A DNA stretch of 64,000 nt from Muricea muricata (lineage: Eukaryota > Cnidaria > Anthozoa > Malacalcyonacea > Plexauridae): positions 47,775,559 through 47,839,558 of the forward strand of contig OY979718.1 in assembly GCA_963855995.1 (NCBI GenBank), written 5' to 3'. Shown piece after piece: positions 59,901 to 64,000 of this stretch; position 1 is the first letter of the stretch; the number at the start of each line of letters is the position of its first letter. The translations under genes were made by a program, and so were the position numbers. The notes beneath the pieces are model-generated. The model worked only from the letters and a program-made list of their open reading frames with translations, ran no database searches and was not told where the DNA came from.

Positions 59901-62900
59901 AGTTTCTCCGACTCCACTCAATATCGGTGTAGGTTGAGTTATTTCATTCAAAAAGTATGAAACTATTGACTACTGGGATTTGAGCTGTAGTAGTTCAGTA
60001 AAAACACTAGAAAGTCGATTGAAATAGAGTTGGAGATGCGCTGTGCTGTTCAATATAATTTTAATTTGAAGTTTTGACTGTTGCTGCGCTGAGATATCGC
60101 CAGCAGGACCATGCCAGAACACTTTGAATATTTCGTTCGAGTGGTAATATTCGACTAATTCGAGCAGACTCGAGTGATAATAATGCTACCTCGTACCCAG
60201 GGTCTTTTTAGACAGGGATAGTCAAACACATTTTACGAAAAGTTCGTGCTTGAATTTGCATGCATCAACTAGAAGCATATATAATAGAATTGACGTTAGT
60301 GGAACATCCTACCGTAACGGAAGTGCAGTCGAAAGCACACGAAAATATAGATTTTTTCGCTATACCTGAGACGATAAAATATAATTGGACGTTTCGAGCA
60401 AAAGTTCTTCGTTCAGATTTTTCTAGAGAATTTTTATGCCGTGAAACGGCTCAAAGAACTAAGTCTACTCACCAAAACGTTCAGGGGTGTTCAAATGAAT
60501 TTGTTTGAGTTAAAGTTAGAGGGGGGGGCAGTCACTTCAAACCCCCTACACTTCATTTAAGCTCGATCTTCTTTGCAAAAACGGACCGAAGGGAAAAGCA
60601 TGAAAGAAATCCTGCCTTCGTCGGAAAGTTAGTAGTGACACTACTGGATGATTCCATTTAGAGTTACAAAAGTTTAAGCAAGAAGAATCGGGAGATGGCT
60701 ATAGTAGATAACTAAATAGAATTAAATAACACATAAATGTGCAAAATTTTTGGCTGAAAGTATTGATTAATGTGAAACTTTTAATTGGTTAATTTTTTAA
60801 ATGTTGAATTTTAGTTTAAGTTAGTGGAACATCATATGGTATTACAGCATAAATATGTGATTGTTTTGGCCTATTTTTAACGTTACTAAATTAGAAGCAT
60901 TCTTTAACAACAAAGATTTATATATTCTTTATGTCATGCACTAACTATAACAGCATAATTTTGTAACTCTTTTTTTTTAATCTACACATTGCAATTTTTT
61001 ATTTTTAACGTCCATCACGAAACATCCAAATTGTTCATGAGAAATGCTAAAAATTCGCTTAGTTGTGATTTTTTACGTTGCTAAATGTATAATGGATACA
61101 CGATAAATTAATTTATTGATTCGCTTTATAAATAGACGTTTAAAATTTTCACTCGGGAACTGCAGATGAGTGCATGACCGTGTAGCTGTGGAGGTCCAAC
61201 TGTATTATGACCACACGCTTTGCTAATAATATTTTAAAAAAATCGAAATAAAGTTGAGTTTCAGTTATAGTATAACGTAAATTATTTGTGCTGAAGTTTT
61301 CACTAAGGTTCTTAATCTACTCTACTTCATGCTCGTCAAGTCAAATGGGAGAAACAGCATGATGGAAACACATCCATTTCAAGTCATATTTATGCAAATC
61401 GACGTTATGTTACAATGGTTTTCGATTTTTGGTACTTAGATACCATTTGACGAGCCATGTGCGCGGGCAAGATACAGCTACGACGCTAGAGAACCTGGGT
61501 AAGTATTTTTGTCAGCTACACTGAAAGTACAACCTATGGTACAGCTGAGACGCGCATGTATGTGTGTATGTATGTCTGTAAGAATTGGATAAGCTGTGAA
61601 TTTGTTCATGTATACCAGGGTCGCGTTGCCTTTTTAATTTGCTTAATTCATATCTAGACAGGGGAGCCAAACAATATGTATATTTAAATTTTCCTCGGGG
61701 AGCATTCGTGAAATAATCCGCCCAGATAAATACAGGAAACATTGATGGAGGTCTTGATAGAAAAACTTCCTGAAACGGTCGTCTCCTAGTCCGTGGGAAA
61801 TTTCAAAGCGATACCAACTGTAGGCCAAACAATGTTAGCAGGAAAAAAAAACTATTATCATTCCTCGCATGAGGAAAAAAATGCAATGCTCACTCGAAAG
61901 CTGTTGTGTTAGTTGTTGTTTTAGCATTGACAATAAAGATTTTTTATTTACAAGAATAATACCTTGTTTGATCTAGCATGATACGTTTGCAGCTGTGAAA
62001 GTGACATAGTTTTCAAGCACTTGCCATAACATTTTACCTGAAAGCATTCATTGATTGTAGACTTTTTATGCATATAGGGATTTAAATTTAAAGAAAGGTG
62101 ATTTGGTTGTACTTCTGCAAAGGATTGATGAGAACTGGTTTATTGGTGAAATCTCCGGACAGCAAGGTTATTTACCTGCCAATTTTGTGGAGGTAAATGA
62201 TTGACGTGTTCATAATACATAACATTTTGGCCAGCAGATATGAAGTAAAATGCGTAAACATACCCAACGGTGATAAGTACCTGAGACCCAAAGAAACTTT
62301 TCAATCAGCTTGTTTTACATTTACTTAAAGAGTTAAAGTTCAACTCGGGGTTAGCTCTTACCCAGTTTTTAGCACTGGTCCTTGACGAATATTAGTTGTT
62401 TATAGGTGATCAATCCATTACCAAAATTTGACGAAACAAAGCGAGCACTTGCAAGAGGTCTTTACGACTTTGAAGAAGAAGACGAAGACGATTTACTTCA
62501 TTTTAAACAGGTTTGATTATTCTTAATACTATTTGAATTTATTTTGTGTTTCCATGAGATGCTTTCTCCCTTATGTTCAATTATTTGTATTTAGGGTAAC
62601 ATTATAACAGTTTTACAAAGAGTGGATGCCAATTGGTGTGAGGGAGAAATTGGTGGTCGATGCGGCATTTTTCCTGTGAATTTTGTAGAGGTATAAAATT
62701 TTACAACTGTAACGATATTTCTTCGTGACTGTTGGATCACAGTTGCATCAGAGCTGATCATCACAGCTGCGCCTGCACATAAAAATCTTTGCCACTGTCT
62801 TAATCACCACCGATATGTGAGTTGTGTCTTGACTGGTACTTCATAACATAACGAGTATAATATAACATTCTATGGAACTAACTACGTACGTATGCATATC

Positions 62901-64000
62901 AAGACAATAGTTTTTGTAAGTTCATAAATAAGCGACACTGTATATGCTGCCTATATGCACTGTATATTGGTGAGCATAGGGGTTCAAAGCATAGCACTAT
63001 TGCTGGTGACAGTGCAAGATATGTTTTAACTTGTAATTACTACATTTTAACAGCTTAATCGTGCAGCATCATCAATGGTCAGTACAAATAAAAACCCGGA
63101 ACCTGAAACACGACGTCAACCAAGTATTCCTGAAAGGACATCAGAACTACGTCAGCCTCGACAGAAAGCCCAACTACACAAAACTCTCAGAAGATCTCGT
63201 TCTATTCCTCGAGAAAACTTGGAAAACATCCGCAGACGGGCTCGCGACTTTAGTGAAACAAGTGACTGTAATGGACAGAGTAGTCATGTTCCCAATCAAA
63301 TTAATCGACATTCTTTTGATGCTCTCACAGTCGACCGTTCTCGTGATTTTAATTCTCGGGACGAACCATGTGATACATTACCAATGACGACAACCACAGT
63401 CGCAGCAGAATCAAGACAGATGCAGGTAAAAATAAGCAATGTGCCGGAGCCGTCACAGAATAAATGGTGGAGATCGGGAAATACTGTACTGTAGGAACCT
63501 GAAATAGCGTTTAACGTAATATTTCGTTTAGTTTCTTTTAGTCATGATCAGCTTACATTTTCTAATTTATTTAATTGCATACATTGCTGTTACTGTTTTG
63601 CCAATGATTATGACTATTCCTAATTTTAGGAGGTCAAACCTGTGTCCATCTGTGCAACGGCCAGTCGATCCAGCCCAACAGGATTCCAGACAAGAGAAGC
63701 ACCAACTTCAGAATTGTATGAATAGAATTTTATCCAGTTAGAAAAACTTGTCAAGTTTCAATCATTTTTCTTAATATTTATCTTTTGTTTTCTTGTTACA
63801 TAGGTACATAGCTTTGTACAATTACAGGCCCCAAAAAAATGATGAACTAGAGTTATGTTCTGGAGAACATTATACAGTTCTAGAAAAAGGAGCGGATGGT
63901 TGGTTTAAAGGTTTTCCTGTTTTAAGAAGACAACAAGTTGGGCACTTCCCAGGAAATTATGTACGGTGAGTTTGGTTCATCCCTCTGTATTTGATAAATT
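53996..64000 (+). CDS. SH3RF1: SH3RF (POSH) RING-finger E3 ubiquitin ligase with SH3 domains, 3' end beyond window
   Basis: Exons 53996-54271, 61440-61498, 62078-62192, 62406-62510, 62595-62690, 63054-63425, 63630-63715 and 63804-63965 join in phase; GT follows at 63966 and the gene runs out of the window. The start [20 protein letters not shown] is preferred over an upstream in-frame ATG at 53897 because family members begin here. Domains: RING residues about 11-52 ([27 protein letters not shown]3HC4 complete); SH3-1 ([39 protein letters not shown]); SH3-2 ([39 protein letters not shown]); a basic/Ser-rich linker ([20 protein letters not shown]); SH3-3 ([32 protein letters not shown]). POSH proteins are JNK-pathway scaffolds and E3 ligases at the Golgi/endosomes. 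A fourth SH3 would lie past the window. The ~7.2-kb first intron is unusually long for this region. Confidence 0.92.
59062..59070. repeat. 9-bp target-site duplication CAAAAATCA (right copy 59461-59469)
   Basis: CAAAAATCA directly precedes 59071 and directly follows 59460. Confidence 0.85.
59071..59460. mobile_element. 390-bp MITE with 9-bp TSD, related to the foldback module
   Basis: Ends GACATGGTGGAAAAGAC and GTCTTTTCCACTATGCC are inverted at 15 of 17 positions. The interior repeats GGAGTC/GACTCC words and AAAGTGGAAAGACGGAGTC palindromes. A 9-bp TSD is usual for Mutator-like elements. The same words form the module at 4618-4809 and its mirror at about 6032-6225. Confidence 0.85.

Larger units (their letters stand above)
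54272..61439 (+). other. First intron of SH3RF, with one MITE
   Basis: A 7.2-kb intron with donor GTTAGT and acceptor TACTTAG. Apart from the 390-bp MITE at 59071 and short AT-rich runs I see no gene. A slightly GC-richer patch at about 58417-58625 holds a 68-codon frame ([18 protein letters not shown]) with no recognisable family. Confidence 0.6.

Overview
This is a window of an AT-rich metazoan nuclear genome. The genes are split by GT–AG introns, the encoded proteins are animal-specific (a TR2/TR4-type nuclear receptor, a POSH-type RING/SH3 ligase, the exocyst subunit Sec10, an NPC2-like lipid carrier), and the repeat load (Penelope-like, DIRS-like and LINE retroelements plus many palindromic MITEs) is typical of a non-vertebrate marine animal. 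I cannot name the phylum from sequence alone.

Four host genes are supported. On the minus strand at 7.4–7.9 kb is a single-exon NPC2/ML-domain gene. On the plus strand at 17.0–31.1 kb is EXOC5 (Sec10), with 19 exons that join in phase to the natural stop; only the short first coding exon is unresolved. At 36.8–41.0 kb is a three-exon nuclear receptor of the NR2C (TR2/TR4) type. At 54.0 kb to the window edge is SH3RF (POSH): a RING exon, a 7.2-kb intron, then SH3-1, SH3-2, a linker and SH3-3. The gene is cut by the window end. The four genes have no obvious shared pathway; vesicle tethering, lipid transport, transcription control and JNK scaffolding/ubiquitination are simply neighbours.

The space between is dominated by mobile DNA. 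0–7.2 kb: an inverted-repeat element, a 5'-truncated Penelope-like element (RT tail plus GIY-YIG) with a hammerhead-like motif after its stop, and a 3.5-kb foldback element with ~1.3-kb arms and a 10-bp target-site duplication. 8–16.5 kb: small palindromic elements, a 1.5-kb minisatellite of 17-bp units (about 88 copies), and a broken pair of unrecognised minus-strand reading frames. Inside EXOC5 introns: a rearranged, partly inverted PLE-type remnant, a (TA)n run and several MITEs. 34.9–35.5 kb: one MITE inserted in another. 41.5–47.7 kb: a DIRS-like tyrosine-recombinase retroelement with broken ORF1 and RT but an intact recombinase frame, sitting in a larger nested palindrome. 48.4–49.3 kb: a LINE RT remnant carrying a 52-bp tandem amplification. 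51.2 kb: a 428-bp hAT-type MITE with perfect 8-bp TSDs. 59.1 kb: a 390-bp MITE with perfect 9-bp TSDs, related in sequence to a module inside the foldback element.

No new defence or biosynthetic system is evident. The most informative unusual items are the hammerhead variant of the PLE, the foldback element and its relation to the 59-kb MITE, the DIRS-in-palindrome arrangement, and the unassigned coding-like segments at 15.6–16.5 kb and in the nuclear-receptor intron.
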